A stretch of 64,000 nt of DNA from JABSSA01 sp039960995 (GTDB lineage: Bacteria; Pseudomonadota; Alphaproteobacteria; Rhodobacterales; Rhodobacteraceae): NCBI GenBank assembly GCA_039960995.1, contig JBDVKF010000032.1:1-64000 (forward strand). The letters run 5' to 3'. Each line of letters opens with the position of its first letter. Position 1 is the first letter of the stretch. The notes beneath the pieces were generated by a model, which saw only the letters and a list, made by a program, of their open reading frames with translations, was not told the DNA's origin and searched no databases. Below, piece by piece: positions 50,123 to 60,512 of the stretch. The position numbers and the translations under genes were made by a program.

Positions 50123-52387
50123 ATGTTTTTCCGAGCAATTGTAATTCTACTTTGGCTTTGCACGCCTGCCTTCGCACAGGTGAGCTTAACCGGATCCACG
50201 GACACCGACACGCAAGTAACGTTACCTGACCCCCTCACACCCGAAACAGCAAACGCGTTGTTATCTCGTCTCTCCGACGCTCAGGTGCGTGATCTTTTGC
50301 TGGAACAACTCAATACGCAGGCGGTTGCGGACGACGAAGAGTCCAACGGACTTTCCGATTTTCTCTATCACGCGACTTCTGGCTCCATCAAAGTCGTCAC
50401 TGAATCCGTTGCCAAGCTACCTGTACTGTACAGCAGCCAAGCCAAAGCCTTTTCCAACTTCTACGGTTTCGTCGGAAGCAACGGATTGTTAAAAACGGCC
50501 GGTTACATGTTGATGGTCCTCACTGGTGCATTGATCGTGGAATTAATTTTTCGGTTCACGATCCGGAAATGGTTGGTTTTGCCAAAAAAGGCCGAAGAAA
50601 ACCCAACAATGCGTCAATCCGTTGTTCGACTGCTCGCACGCCTAACCAGCGAGATTTTGGCCGTCGCACTATTCATTTTGGTTGCCCGTCTACTGACTCT
50701 TTATTTCGTTCCTAAATATTATCACCCTCTCATGCTTCTTGTCGGCCCATTGCTGATCGGACTTCCCCGTATGGCGGTTGCAGTTGGTCGATTTATCATG
50801 GCTCCCAACAATCCACATTATCGATTTGTTCATTCTGACGACAGAACTGCGAAGGCCGTTGTTTTCCACAATTTCTGGTTCGCGTTTTTGATTGGCGTCG
50901 GTGCCGTCATCATTCCGTTTAACGCAGCCAATGGTGTGCCAGTTGGGGAATCCCGCATTGGTTTTTGGATCAACTTTTCTGTGCACGTCTACGCAGCGAT
51001 TGTGATCTGGCGATATCGCGAGGGCATGATCATGATGATGCGTGGGAAAGATCCCGACGTCAGCCCGTTGGAAGAACGGATTGCGAGTGCATTTCCGTAT
51101 TTCGGCATATTGGTTTGTATGGGGACATGGTGGGTCGTCAACATCGTCGCCAGTTATGGAAATTTCCAGCTGCTTGCCAGCACCCCACATTACAAAACAA
51201 TGGCACTCATGTTGTTTGCGCCAGCAATGGACACTTTGATCCGCGGAATGGTGCGCCACCTCGCGCCCGCCATGACAGGTGAAGGTGCCGTTGCTGAACG
51301 CGCCTATGCGTCGACAAAACGATCCTATATCCGAATTGGTCGCGTCGTGGTCTTTGGCATAGTACTGATGATGATTGCTGGATTTTGGGGAATGACCCCT
51401 TCCACCATTGCAACTGCCGGTGTCGGCGAACGTTTTGCTGCCAACCTAATCGAGTTTCTGATGATTTTGTCCATCGGGTACCTCGTCTATGAGGTTGTTT
51501 CGCTTTGGATAAATCGCAAGTTGGCCGCGGAACAAACCGCCTCTGGCTATGACCCCGAAAACGAAGAAATGGGTGGGGGCGACGGTGGTGGTGCCGGAGG
51601 TTCACGGTTGTCTACTGTCCTACCTTTGATCCTTGGTGTGTCTCGAGCAACCATCGCAATCGTTTTCATATTGTTGGGACTGGGCAATGTCGGCGTCGAC
51701 ACAACCCCATTGTTGGCTGGTGCTGGTATCATCGGTTTGGCCATTGGTTTTGGTGCTCAAAAGCTGGTCACTGACGTGGTTTCGGGCATCTTCTTCCTGA
51801 TTGATGACGCCTTCCGAACAGGTGAATATGTCGAAGTCGAAGGTACTATGGGCACCGTTGAAAAAATCTCGATCCGTTCAATGCAGCTACGCCATCACAA
51901 GGGACCGGTGCATACACTCCCTTATGGCGAAATCCCAAAGATCACCAATTTCAGTCGAGATTGGGTCATCATGAAGCTGCGTTTCACGGTTCCTTTCGGA
52001 ACAGATCCCAACAAGGTCAAAAAGATATTCAAGAAAATTGGCCAAGAAATGCTTGCGCTGCCTGAGTTCAAAGAAGACTTTTTGCAACCCTTTAAATCAC
52101 AGGGCGTGTTTGCTTTTGATGACGTTGGCATCGTGATCCGCGGTAAGTTCATGGCTAAGCCAGGGACGCAATTTGTTCTTAGGAAAGAGATTTACAACCG
52201 CGTTAATGCAGCATTTGCGGAAAACGGTTTGGAGTTTGCACGCCGCGAAGTTCGCGTCGCCCTTCCGGGCTTGGATGACAATGATAGCTTAACCGAAGAT
52301 GATAAAACCGCCATTTCAGCAGCCGCCACGCAAGCAGCCCAAGAAATGACGGAAGAAGCACCAGCAGGGTCAAAACCGGGTGATTAA
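50123..52387 (+). CDS. MscS-family mechanosensitive channel
   Basis: A 754-aa membrane protein. It has a signal peptide (AIVILLWLCTPAFA), a periplasmic region of about 110 residues, many membrane helices, and a C-terminal MscS core: the pore helix GAGIIGLAIGFGAQKLVTDVVSG (about 533-555), then DDAFRTGEYVEVEGTMGTVEKI, the beta domain. A Gly-rich cytosolic loop (GGGDGGGAGG) lies before the core. It belongs with the large YbiO/MscK-type channels that open on membrane tension during osmotic downshock. Confidence 0.92.
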   Translation: MFFRAIVILLWLCTPAFAQVSLTGSTDTDTQVTLPDPLTPETANALLSRLSDAQVRDLLLEQLNTQAVADDEESNGLSDFLYHATSGSIKVVTESVAKLPVLYSSQAKAFSNFYGFVGSNGLLKTAGYMLMVLTGALIVELIFRFTIRKWLVLPKKAEENPTMRQSVVRLLARLTSEILAVALFILVARLLTLYFVPKYYHPLMLLVGPLLIGLPRMAVAVGRFIMAPNNPHYRFVHSDDRTAKAVVFHNFWFAFLIGVGAVIIPFNAANGVPVGESRIGFWINFSVHVYAAIVIWRYREGMIMMMRGKDPDVSPLEERIASAFPYFGILVCMGTWWVVNIVASYGNFQLLASTPHYKTMALMLFAPAMDTLIRGMVRHLAPAMTGEGAVAERAYASTKRSYIRIGRVVVFGIVLMMIAGFWGMTPSTIATAGVGERFAANLIEFLMILSIGYLVYEVVSLWINRKLAAEQTASGYDPENEEMGGGDGGGAGGSRLSTVLPLILGVSRATIAIVFILLGLGNVGVDTTPLLAGAGIIGLAIGFGAQKLVTDVVSGIFFLIDDAFRTGEYVEVEGTMGTVEKISIRSMQLRHHKGPVHTLPYGEIPKITNFSRDWVIMKLRFTVPFGTDPNKVKKIFKKIGQEMLALPEFKEDFLQPFKSQGVFAFDDVGIVIRGKFMAKPGTQFVLRKEIYNRVNAAFAENGLEFARREVRVALPGLDDNDSLTEDDKTAISAAATQAAQEMTEEAPAGSKPGD

Positions 52388-52552
52388 CCAATTTGTGTGA
52401 AGAAACAAGCCGTTTCATCGCTTTGTGAGGATCAACGTTTCATGCGGATATTAAAACTCCATTCATCGCGAAGACACACAACCACGTGACACTCTCTTTT
52501 GGTTTGCGCGCGCGCGTCCCACATCATTACGAGCAACTATATGAGGTTATCC

Positions 52553-52945
52553 ATGCAACGTTTGAAAACTCTAATGGTCGCAGGGTTTGCGGCGCTATCC
52601 ATCGCGGCGGTCCCCGCCTATGCCGACATTTCCGCCAGCGAAATCGATTCAATCAAAACATCCCGCAGCGCTAAAATAATATCTTCCGATGGGGCACTCT
52701 TGGGCAATCTGAACGGCATTCGTCTGATGGGCAATGGACGCGTTCGCGTCTTTATCAATGCACGCAACAGATCGATCCGTTCCCTGCGCGGCCGCCAAGT
52801 CATCCTTACCACACGGCAAGATTTGCTAACCGTAAAGGGTGGTAACATCGTCGTCGACGCCAGCCGCAATTTCATCCGTCAGCGCACGCAAAAATCGGGT
52901 TCCGATGTGAGCGCGCCCGCGGACATCGTTTTGTTACGCAACTAA
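52553..52945 (+). CDS. Small secreted protein of unknown function
   Basis: A 130-aa protein with a clear signal peptide (MQRLKTLMVAGFAALSIAAVPAYA). The mature part, about 106 residues, is rich in Arg and beta-prone (GRVRVFINARNRSIRSLRGR) and could bind a surface polymer; this is speculation. GAGG six bases before ATG 52553 favours this start over one four codons upstream. A terminator follows at 52995. No family is recognised. Confidence 0.8.
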   Translation: MQRLKTLMVAGFAALSIAAVPAYADISASEIDSIKTSRSAKIISSDGALLGNLNGIRLMGNGRVRVFINARNRSIRSLRGRQVILTTRQDLLTVKGGNIVVDASRNFIRQRTQKSGSDVSAPADIVLLRN

Positions 52946-53276
52946 AGAGCTTGTTGAATTTGCAAAATCACCGCGACCTTCTCAATACAAGACGACGCCG
53001 TGCTTGACCTAAAGCGCGGCGTTTTCGTGTGCTTCAACATATCACCCACACACGAACCAATCCCGGCACACCGCCAACGGTTCACGCCTTTCGCGAAGAC
53101 CAATCAATCTCTCAAGCTTTTAGATTTCGCGCAGCAACAACGGCTTGAATCAGATTTGCAAGACCTTGCGTTCAGCAAATTCCTGTTGATCTTGATCCAT
53201 TGAACCCGGCAAGATCATTTGTTCGAAGCCAGTAATACTTCGATCAGAATGAAGCCTCAGCCGAAGACGACCCCAC
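52946..53276. other. Gap between the secreted protein and the sulfotransferase
   Basis: Apart from the terminator at 52995-53025, I see no gene or repeat in these 331 bases. Confidence 0.6.
52995..53025 (+). terminator. Terminator of the secreted protein gene
   Basis: ACGCCGTGC (52995-53003) and GCGCGGCGT (53014-53022) pair with one weak position around a 10-base loop, followed by TTTC. Confidence 0.7.
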
Positions 53277-54044
53277 ATGAAGCGCTACAAAACCTACGTA
53301 ATTTGCACTTCACCCCGAAGTGGCAGCACAATGTTGTGCAAAATGCTGTCCGAAACTGGCGTCGCAGGGCATCCAGACTCGTATTTCCATGCGCCATCCA
53401 TTGCCAAATGGCTTTCAAGCTTTGATCTAAACGCGGACAATTTCGACAATGAACAATCCGCCCTGAAAGCAATATTGGAAGCTGCCCAAAATAGAGGAAC
53501 CGGAACAACAGGTGTGTTTGGATTACGACTTCAGGGGCAAAGTCTTCCCTCCTTTCTTAAACAACTGAAAAAACTGCATCCAGAACAGTCAAACGACCGA
53601 CAGCGTATTCATACCGCCTTCGGAGAAACCCTTTTCATACATCTGACACGTGCTAACAAATTGGATCAGGCCATTTCTTTGGTCAAAGCCCATCAATCTG
53701 GTCTTTGGCATCTGGCGAGCGATGGCACCGAAATTGAACGCACCGCGCAACCGAGGCCGCTTGTTTACGATGGTGTCGCAATCGCGCACGAACTCAAAAG
53801 AATGAATACCTTGGAAGAAGCTTGGATCAAATGGTTCGCAGAGCAAAAGCTAGATCCGTTACAAGTGACCTACGCCGATTTGTCAGAGCACCCAAGAGCA
53901 ACACTCGCCCACATCCTAACCGCATTGGGGCAAACGATCGCTAACGTCAACGAGATCACCATAGGTGTCGCTAAGCTCGCAGATCAGATCAACCAAGACT
54001 GGGCTGATCGATTTCGTGCAGAACACTCAAGCAAACATAGGTAA
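53277..54044 (+). CDS. Stf0-family sulfotransferase
   Basis: A 255-aa cytosolic sulfotransferase that would transfer sulfate from PAPS to a sugar or lipid. CTSPRSGSTMLCKMLSETG (residues 10-28) is the phosphosulfate-binding loop, and FIHLTRANKLDQAISLVKA is the second PAPS motif (R-x-N-K-x-x-Q-A-x-S). It fits the Stf0 family, whose best-known member sulfates trehalose in mycobacteria; the acceptor here is unknown. It stands between an unrelated secreted protein and purL. Confidence 0.88.
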   Translation: MKRYKTYVICTSPRSGSTMLCKMLSETGVAGHPDSYFHAPSIAKWLSSFDLNADNFDNEQSALKAILEAAQNRGTGTTGVFGLRLQGQSLPSFLKQLKKLHPEQSNDRQRIHTAFGETLFIHLTRANKLDQAISLVKAHQSGLWHLASDGTEIERTAQPRPLVYDGVAIAHELKRMNTLEEAWIKWFAEQKLDPLQVTYADLSEHPRATLAHILTALGQTIANVNEITIGVAKLADQINQDWADRFRAEHSSKHR

Positions 54045-54122
54045 AGGCCCTCCTCTGTGCATCCCCTCTTCCCCCTAAGGCGCCCTTGCACTAAGAAGCG
54101 CGCAAACTCCCGGGGGATACGC

Positions 54123-56282
54123 ATGCAAGAACCAAAAATTACCGACGAATTGATTGCGTCACACGGTATCAACGCTGATGAATATGCGCGTATCCTTGAC
54201 ATTATCGGGCGTGAACCAACGTTTACGGAGCTCGGAATTTTCTCGGCTATGTGGAACGAGCATTGCTCCTATAAATCCTCTAAATTGCACCTCAAAAAAC
54301 TGCCGACCACGGGCCCACAAGTGATTTGCGGGCCGGGTGAAAATGCGGGTGTTGTCGATATCGGTGATGGGCAGGCCGTTGTTTTCAAAATGGAAAGCCA
54401 CAACCACCCCAGTTACATCGAACCCTATCAAGGGGCCGCAACCGGCGTGGGCGGCATTCTGCGTGACGTTTTTACAATGGGCGCACGTCCAATCGCATCC
54501 ATGAATTCGCTCAGTTTTGGCGAACCTGACCATCACAAAACACGCCAACTTGTGAACGGTGTGGTCGCAGGCGTCGGTGGCTATGGAAACTGCTTTGGTG
54601 TCCCTTGCGCGGGCGGCGAAGTGCGATTTGATCCTGCCTACAACGGAAACTGTTTGGTCAACGCGTTTGCAGCAGGTCTGGCTGACGCGGACAAGATTTT
54701 CTATTCGGCTGCATCCGGTATCGGCATGCCTGTGGTCTATTTGGGCGCCAAAACCGGACGTGACGGCGTCGGTGGTGCGACCATGGCCTCAGCAGAATTT
54801 GACGGCACTATCGAAGAAAAGCGCCCCACAGTTCAAGTTGGCGATCCATTCACCGAAAAGCGGCTTATGGAAGCCACGCTCGAGCTGATGCAAACCGGCG
54901 CTGTGATTTCTATTCAAGATATGGGTGCTGCGGGTTTGACTTGTTCAGCGGTCGAAATGGGCGACAAAGGCGGATTGGGCGTGCGTCTTGATCTGGAAAA
55001 AGTGCCCGTTCGTGAAGAGAACATGTCAGCATATGAAATGATGTTGTCAGAATCCCAAGAACGCATGTTGATGGTCTTGAAACCCGAACTTGAAGCAGAA
55101 GCGAAAGCCGTCTTTGACAAATGGGATCTCGATTTCGCGATTGTCGGTGAAACCGTGGCTGAGGATCGTTTTTTGATTTGTCACAACGGTGAGGTCAAAG
55201 CGGATTTGCCCTTGTCCAAACTGTCATCCGAAGCACCGGAATATGATCGTCCTTGGGAAACACCTGCGCCCGCCGTCGAACTTGGCGATGTCCCACGTGT
55301 CGATCCGATTGACGGCCTCAAAGCGCTGATTTCCAGCCCGAATTACGCCGCGAAACAGTGGGTCTATGAGCAATACGACACGATGGTTATGGCCGACAGC
55401 GCCCGCGTCCCCGGAATTGGCGCAGGTATCATACGTGTGCATGACACCGACAAAGCGCTGGCTTTCACATCCGACGTGACACCACGCTATGTGGCCGCCA
55501 ATCCTCTTGAGGGCGGCAAACAAGCGGTAGCCGAAGCCTATCGCAACCTCTGCGCAGTTGGCGCCAAACCATTGGCGACAACAGACAATCTGAACTTTGG
55601 TAATCCTGAAAAGCCGTCGATCATGGGTCAGTTTGTTTTTGCCTTGGACGGTATTGGTCAAGCCTGTCAAGCGCTGGATATGCCAATCGTGTCAGGCAAT
55701 GTGTCCCTTTATAATGAAACAGACGGTGACGCGATCTTACCCACGCCAACCATCGGTGCCGTAGGTCTTTTGGAACACAGCGATCAGGTCATTGGAACGG
55801 ACGTGCGCGAAGGTCATGTCGCATTGGTCCTTGGCGAAACCACAGGTCATCTGGGGCAATCGGCCTTACTGGCCGAGGTTTTCGGACGGGCCGAAGGCGA
55901 CGCCCCCCCTGTTGATCTCGACGCAGAACGACGCGCAGGCGAATTCGTCCGCGCCAACCGGGACCTCATCACCGCATGCACTGATGTATCAGATGGCGGG
56001 CTTGCACTGGCCGCCTTTGAATTGGCCGAGGCAACAGAAGTCGGGGTTCAACTGGACACCGACGACATGGAGCTCTTGTTTGGCGAAGATCAGGGGCGCT
56101 ATCTCATTGCCTGCAACTTTGATCAGGCCGAAGCTTTGATGATCGCAGCCGGTCAAGCCGGGTTGTACATCGAATCCGTTGGACGCTTTACCGGCGACGC
56201 CGTCAAATTCGGGAACAGCGAAGCCCTGCTTGCTGAACTCGCAAATATCTATCGTCAAAGCTTTGCGGATGCGGTCGCCTAA
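54123..56282 (+). CDS. purL: Phosphoribosylformylglycinamidine synthase, large subunit
   Basis: A 719-aa small-type PurL that makes FGAM in purine synthesis together with PurQ and PurS. Conserved stretches are FSAMWNEHCSYKSSK (with the active-site His), KMESHNHPSYIEPYQGAATG, GVPCAGGEVRFD, and in the second half TTDNLNFGNPEKPSIMGQF and PIVSGNVSLYNET. GGGGGA is five to six bases before ATG 54123, so the open frame from 54057 is not used. Confidence 0.97.
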   Translation: MQEPKITDELIASHGINADEYARILDIIGREPTFTELGIFSAMWNEHCSYKSSKLHLKKLPTTGPQVICGPGENAGVVDIGDGQAVVFKMESHNHPSYIEPYQGAATGVGGILRDVFTMGARPIASMNSLSFGEPDHHKTRQLVNGVVAGVGGYGNCFGVPCAGGEVRFDPAYNGNCLVNAFAAGLADADKIFYSAASGIGMPVVYLGAKTGRDGVGGATMASAEFDGTIEEKRPTVQVGDPFTEKRLMEATLELMQTGAVISIQDMGAAGLTCSAVEMGDKGGLGVRLDLEKVPVREENMSAYEMMLSESQERMLMVLKPELEAEAKAVFDKWDLDFAIVGETVAEDRFLICHNGEVKADLPLSKLSSEAPEYDRPWETPAPAVELGDVPRVDPIDGLKALISSPNYAAKQWVYEQYDTMVMADSARVPGIGAGIIRVHDTDKALAFTSDVTPRYVAANPLEGGKQAVAEAYRNLCAVGAKPLATTDNLNFGNPEKPSIMGQFVFALDGIGQACQALDMPIVSGNVSLYNETDGDAILPTPTIGAVGLLEHSDQVIGTDVREGHVALVLGETTGHLGQSALLAEVFGRAEGDAPPVDLDAERRAGEFVRANRDLITACTDVSDGGLALAAFELAEATEVGVQLDTDDMELLFGEDQGRYLIACNFDQAEALMIAAGQAGLYIESVGRFTGDAVKFGNSEALLAELANIYRQSFADAVA

Positions 56283-56358
56283 ACCAAACGGAAACCTATA
56301 CTTTGACCTCAGAACGTTGGCTTAGCTCTCCAGTTTGGCGTGCGCGCTAACAGCGCGC

Positions 56359-57612
56359 TCAATTTGACAAAAGTGCCATCAACCGCGCTTTTTCACCTAC
56401 GTCATCTCGTTTGGAAATCACGGACGCCAAGTCTTCAAGCGACGCCACAGAATGCCCGGCCCGGAAACTGTCCACATGCGGCAACATCGCCGCGATGCCT
56501 GTCGCCTTCGGCGCAAACCCTTCCCAACGCAGCAACGGATTAAGCCAGATCAATCGTTTTGCAGAAAGATGCAGGCGCTCCATCTGACGGGCTAAATCCT
56601 CGGGTGCGCCGCGATCCAAGCCATCAGTGATCACCATAACAACAGCGCCTTGCCCCAAAACACGTCTCGACCAGTCACGATTGAAGGTTTCAAGGCATGC
56701 ACCAATACGCGTGCCCCCTTCCCAGTCTTGCGCCTCAGCTCCTGCCATCTTTAACGCCTGATCAACATCTCTGGTCGCCAAATGTCGCGTAATATTTGTC
56801 AAACGCGTCCCAAACGTAAAGGCGTGCACCTTTGACCACCCCTGCCCTTTGGCATTCGCCACCGCATGTAAGAAATGAAGAACAATCCGGCTGTATTGGC
56901 TCATCGATCCTGAAATATCGCATAGCACCACCAGATTGGGCCAGCGTTTATGCGGTTCTTTGTATTTCAAATCCCGCATCTCTCCGCCCTGTCGCATTGA
57001 TGCGCGCATCGTCGCTGCAGGATCGATCTTTCCGCGAATGGATCGTCGCATCCTCCGTGTCGGCGTGGGGTCGATTGGCAAGGTCAAACGGGACAACATC
57101 CGCTTTGCAGCTGCCATTTCGTCCACGCTCATTTGTTCAAAATCAAGTGTTTTCAAACGCTCTTCCACGGACATCGTAAGCGACGCATCAATCTCAATTT
57201 CATTACCGCCATCCTCTTGTTCAGGGGGCGGCCCTTCAGGGTCGACGCCTGCGAGCAAAGCTTCAGCAGCGCGTTTTTCTGCCGCCTTAGCTGTGCGGTC
57301 TTCTTGCACACCGCGCATCGCCGGCAACATCGCCGCCATCATATGTTCAAGATATTGCGGGTCGCGCCAATATAGACGAAACACTTGGTTGAAGGTCGCG
57401 CGATGTTCCGGTCTGTTCACAAAACACGCATGCAACGTCCAAAAAAAATCCATGCGATCGGTAAATCCAGCCGCCTCAACGGCACAGATCGCGTCAATGA
57501 CGCGTCCCGGACCAATGGGCAGCCCGGCACGTCGCAGTGCACGTGCGAAATGTGTGATATTGCCAGCCAAACGTGGGTTTTCTGGCAAGTTCAATGGGGC
57601 GTATTCAGGCAA
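56359..57612 (-). CDS. CoxE-like von Willebrand factor A protein
   Basis: A 417-aa protein of the CoxE/YehP-like VWA family (PF05762). The N-terminal part (ITHFARALRRAGLPIGPGRVIDAICA) is typical. The C-terminal VWA domain has the metal-ion site LCDISGSMSQYSR and VMVITDGLDRG. It overlaps no neighbour but is 56 bases after the MoxR-type ATPase gene on the same strand. Such MoxR-VWA pairs act as chaperones that assemble or insert cofactors into other enzymes; the client here is not shown by the neighbours. Confidence 0.9.
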   Translation of the reverse strand: MPEYAPLNLPENPRLAGNITHFARALRRAGLPIGPGRVIDAICAVEAAGFTDRMDFFWTLHACFVNRPEHRATFNQVFRLYWRDPQYLEHMMAAMLPAMRGVQEDRTAKAAEKRAAEALLAGVDPEGPPPEQEDGGNEIEIDASLTMSVEERLKTLDFEQMSVDEMAAAKRMLSRLTLPIDPTPTRRMRRSIRGKIDPAATMRASMRQGGEMRDLKYKEPHKRWPNLVVLCDISGSMSQYSRIVLHFLHAVANAKGQGWSKVHAFTFGTRLTNITRHLATRDVDQALKMAGAEAQDWEGGTRIGACLETFNRDWSRRVLGQGAVVMVITDGLDRGAPEDLARQMERLHLSAKRLIWLNPLLRWEGFAPKATGIAAMLPHVDSFRAGHSVASLEDLASVISKRDDVGEKARLMALLSN

Positions 57613-57668
57613 TTTGCAAAACCACTGTCATCCCCAACCCGTTCAATGCCCGTGACCGATGTGCCTTA

Positions 57669-58577
57669 CTACACCGGATCAAGAGAAGCCTTTGCCTCAT
57701 CAAGAATGCGCTTGGCTTCTGATCCTTGCAGCTTTTGGATATCATCCTGATATTTCAAGATTGCCCCAAGCGTATCTGCAATGACTTCTGGGCTCAGGTT
57801 AATCATATCCAAAGCCAACAGACATTTCGCCCAATCAATCGTTTCTGCAACACCCGGCTTTTTAAACAGATCTTCTGTGCGGAGTTTTTGAACAAAGGCC
57901 ACGACTTCACGACTTAACGTGTCTGCAGCTTCCGGTGCGCGAGCCTGTAATATCTGCATCTCGCGCTCGAAATCCGGGTAATCAACCCAATGATACAAAC
58001 AGCGTCGTTTCAAAGCGTCGTGCACTTCGCGCGTTCGGTTGGATGTCAGTATGACAATGGGTGGCTCAGGCGCTTTGATCGTGCCCAGTTCCGGGATCGT
58101 CACTTGAAAGTCGCTCAAAGCTTCAAGCAGAAACGCCTCAAAAGGTTCATCCGTGCGGTCCAGTTCATCAATAAGCAGCACAGGTGCACCACCTTCCTGA
58201 GGGCGCATCGCTTCTAACAATGGACGTTCAATTAAGTAATCAGGGCTGAACAATTCCGTCTGCAGGGACGCCCGGTCTGACTCACCCGATGCTTCTGCTG
58301 TTCGGATGGCCACCATTTGTGCCGCAAAATTCCATTCATAAACGGCCGTTGACGCATCAAGCCCCTCGTAGCATTGCAACCGGATCAGACGCCGGCCAAG
58401 TGCCGCGGCGATGGCTTTTGCGATCTCCGTTTTTCCGACCCCCGCCTCTCCTTCAAGAAACAGTGGTCGACCCAAGCGTAACGAAAGAAACGTAACGGTC
58501 GCCAAACTACGTCCACAAACGTAATTTTGGTCTGCCAGAAGCTGCTGGACCTCATCAATGGAACTGGGTGTCGTCAT
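57669..58577 (-). CDS. MoxR-family AAA+ ATPase (CoxD-like)
   Basis: A 302-aa AAA+ ATPase. The Walker A motif is LEGEAGVGKTEIAKAIA (about 39-55), Walker B VLLIDELDR (about 132-140), and sensor 1 PIVILTSNRTREVH follows. MoxR ATPases remodel partner proteins together with a VWA co-factor, which is the CoxE-like gene directly downstream. Confidence 0.94.
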   Translation of the reverse strand: MTTPSSIDEVQQLLADQNYVCGRSLATVTFLSLRLGRPLFLEGEAGVGKTEIAKAIAAALGRRLIRLQCYEGLDASTAVYEWNFAAQMVAIRTAEASGESDRASLQTELFSPDYLIERPLLEAMRPQEGGAPVLLIDELDRTDEPFEAFLLEALSDFQVTIPELGTIKAPEPPIVILTSNRTREVHDALKRRCLYHWVDYPDFEREMQILQARAPEAADTLSREVVAFVQKLRTEDLFKKPGVAETIDWAKCLLALDMINLSPEVIADTLGAILKYQDDIQKLQGSEAKRILDEAKASLDPV

Positions 58578-59558
58578 ATCGCGCAGTCCTGCATGCTAGG
58601 CCAAGCGCGTCAAGCCCTGCTACCCACGACGTGATTCCGGCGTTCTGGCTATTCTTGTTAAAACAACGAAAAGAGGTTCAGGTTGTTTCTGTTGGTGAAC
58701 CCGCCGAGGCGAAACATTGCATGGGCTCAACACTTAAGTGTGCACAAGGATGGTCGAAATACACATAGCCGCCGTCACCTGTGTTTAAAATGAAGGCCCA
58801 CTTTTGTTGGAATGGACCGTCTGTAACCGCCTTTGAGGCGTGACTTATCTTCTATTCTAATTCAATGACTGCTCCGATGGTACGGATGCGATCCTTTATG
58901 CCTTGGCCAAACGATGTGGTTTGCAACATTTTTCAATCCCATAGACGGCCGGAATACCACCTAGAGCATCACAGAATGCCCGCTCTCATCGATGCCTGTG
59001 CGAACCTTCAGGCCATCAGCCTTAACTTTCAATTCTTTACACATGATGGGGCAAGGCTTTCGTTGACGAACCCATCATCGGTCAATTCAAGCGGTCTCAT
59101 ACTCCAGATTTGTAGTGTGGTCATTCAGTGATCAAGGACGGGCGGCGCACTCATCAGACGCCCTCGAGCTTGATTATTGGGTCGAACGAAATTTCAAACC
59201 TGACCTTGAATCCAACATTTCACGTTACGCATCCAATCGGGATTTACATTAACGGATTTGATGGCCGACAGCATTTTTCGGAATTTATGGGGGTGAGCCG
59301 TCAAACACTGCCAAGGACGCTTTGACGTGATGATGACTCACAAACCCTATCGTATTCCCTTTGGACGCTTACGTATGGCCCAGCCATCAATCCCATTCAC
59401 ACGAACCGCAACGCAGTTTCTGATCAAGCACGCGACCGCCGCAAACACTGATCCTTAAATGTTCGCGTGACAAACGTTAAAAAATAATTCACTTTGCAGT
59501 TGTTAACTAGTGAGGTGGCGGTTTTCGCAATGTGTTTTTGCGTTCGCCTTGATAATTT
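58578..59558. other. Non-coding or decayed region of about 1 kb
   Basis: No intact gene is supported. A frame around 59148-59250 reads SSDALELDYWVERNFKPDLE and onward to a stop after about 30 residues; other frames carry similarly protein-like but short stretches (for example DGTDAILYALAKRCGLQHF near 58880). Stops and frame changes between them suggest a dead gene, but I cannot name its family. The last 100 bases before the next gene are AT-rich and may be its promoter. Confidence 0.45.
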
Positions 59559-60503
59559 ATGCAAGATGTTTCGGATACATCGGGCCAGCCGTTGGCTGGA
59601 CTGAACAAGGCCGATTGGTTGAAGAAATTCTCTGAAATCACAGAGGATTATGGAACCTATCGCACCTTAAACAACGCCCATTTTTCAGCGTATCTAGAGG
59701 GTGATGAAACCCTTCTTGTCACGTTTGAAACCGTTCAAGGGATTCGCGCGCTGACCGACTCTGCTCAACCTTTGGGTTGGGAACTTACGAAGTCATTGGG
59801 TTGGTCGAATCTATGTGTTGCCTCTGATGGGGACACGTGGTTTCGCGACAATGCTGTATGGGTTTATATCGATGAGCTGGTCGATGAAGGTTTTTTTGAC
59901 GAGTTTGATCGCATTATTTTCTATGGCGCAGGCTCATGCGGGTATGCTGCGGCAACGTTTTCCGTGGCCGCCCCTGGCTGTACGGTTGTCGTGGTTCAAC
60001 CCCAAGCCACATTGGATCCGCGTGTCACAGCCTGGGACGATCGGTTTTTCGACCAACGTCGTTTAGATTTTACGTCACGTTATGGGTTTGCCCCGGAAAT
60101 GATCGACGCAGCTGAACGCGTGTTCGTATTGTTTGATCCAAATGAACATTTGGACGCGATGCACGCAGCATTGTTTCACAGGCCAAATGTGTGTAGCCTC
60201 CGGCTTAGGCATTTGGGCAGTGCGCTGCAATCTGATTTGATGGAAATGAAAATTCTCAACCGAATTCTGATGCAAGCGGAATCCGGAAAGTTATCAGCCA
60301 ACAGTTTTGCAAAGCTGTTCCGTGCGCGGCGCGAACATCCGCCATACCTTTATCATCTGCTGTCATTTCTTAATGCAGACGGTCGGGATGAATTGGCTTT
60401 GCGTCTTTCCCGCCATGTGACACAAAAAATGAAAACGCCGCGAAGCCAGCGACAACTTGCAGAATTGAATGCAAAACTTGGCAACGACGGCGAGGCCCAG
60501 TAG
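59559..60503 (+). CDS. Conserved hypothetical protein, hydrolase-like nucleophile elbow
   Basis: A 314-aa protein. FDRIIFYGAGSCGYAAATFSVAAPG (about 115-139, here shown by its core GAGSCGYAA) resembles the strand-turn-helix with G-x-S-x-G of alpha/beta hydrolases. The C-terminal third is helical with repeated Lys/Arg. I recall relatives in Rhodobacterales being labelled phosphoadenosine phosphosulfate reductase, but no PP-loop or reductase cysteine motif is visible, so I do not use that name. It lies nine bases before pyrC on the same strand, so it is probably co-transcribed. Confidence 0.8.
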   Translation: MQDVSDTSGQPLAGLNKADWLKKFSEITEDYGTYRTLNNAHFSAYLEGDETLLVTFETVQGIRALTDSAQPLGWELTKSLGWSNLCVASDGDTWFRDNAVWVYIDELVDEGFFDEFDRIIFYGAGSCGYAAATFSVAAPGCTVVVVQPQATLDPRVTAWDDRFFDQRRLDFTSRYGFAPEMIDAAERVFVLFDPNEHLDAMHAALFHRPNVCSLRLRHLGSALQSDLMEMKILNRILMQAESGKLSANSFAKLFRARREHPPYLYHLLSFLNADGRDELALRLSRHVTQKMKTPRSQRQLAELNAKLGNDGEAQ

Positions 60504-60512
60504 AGGAGGTTC

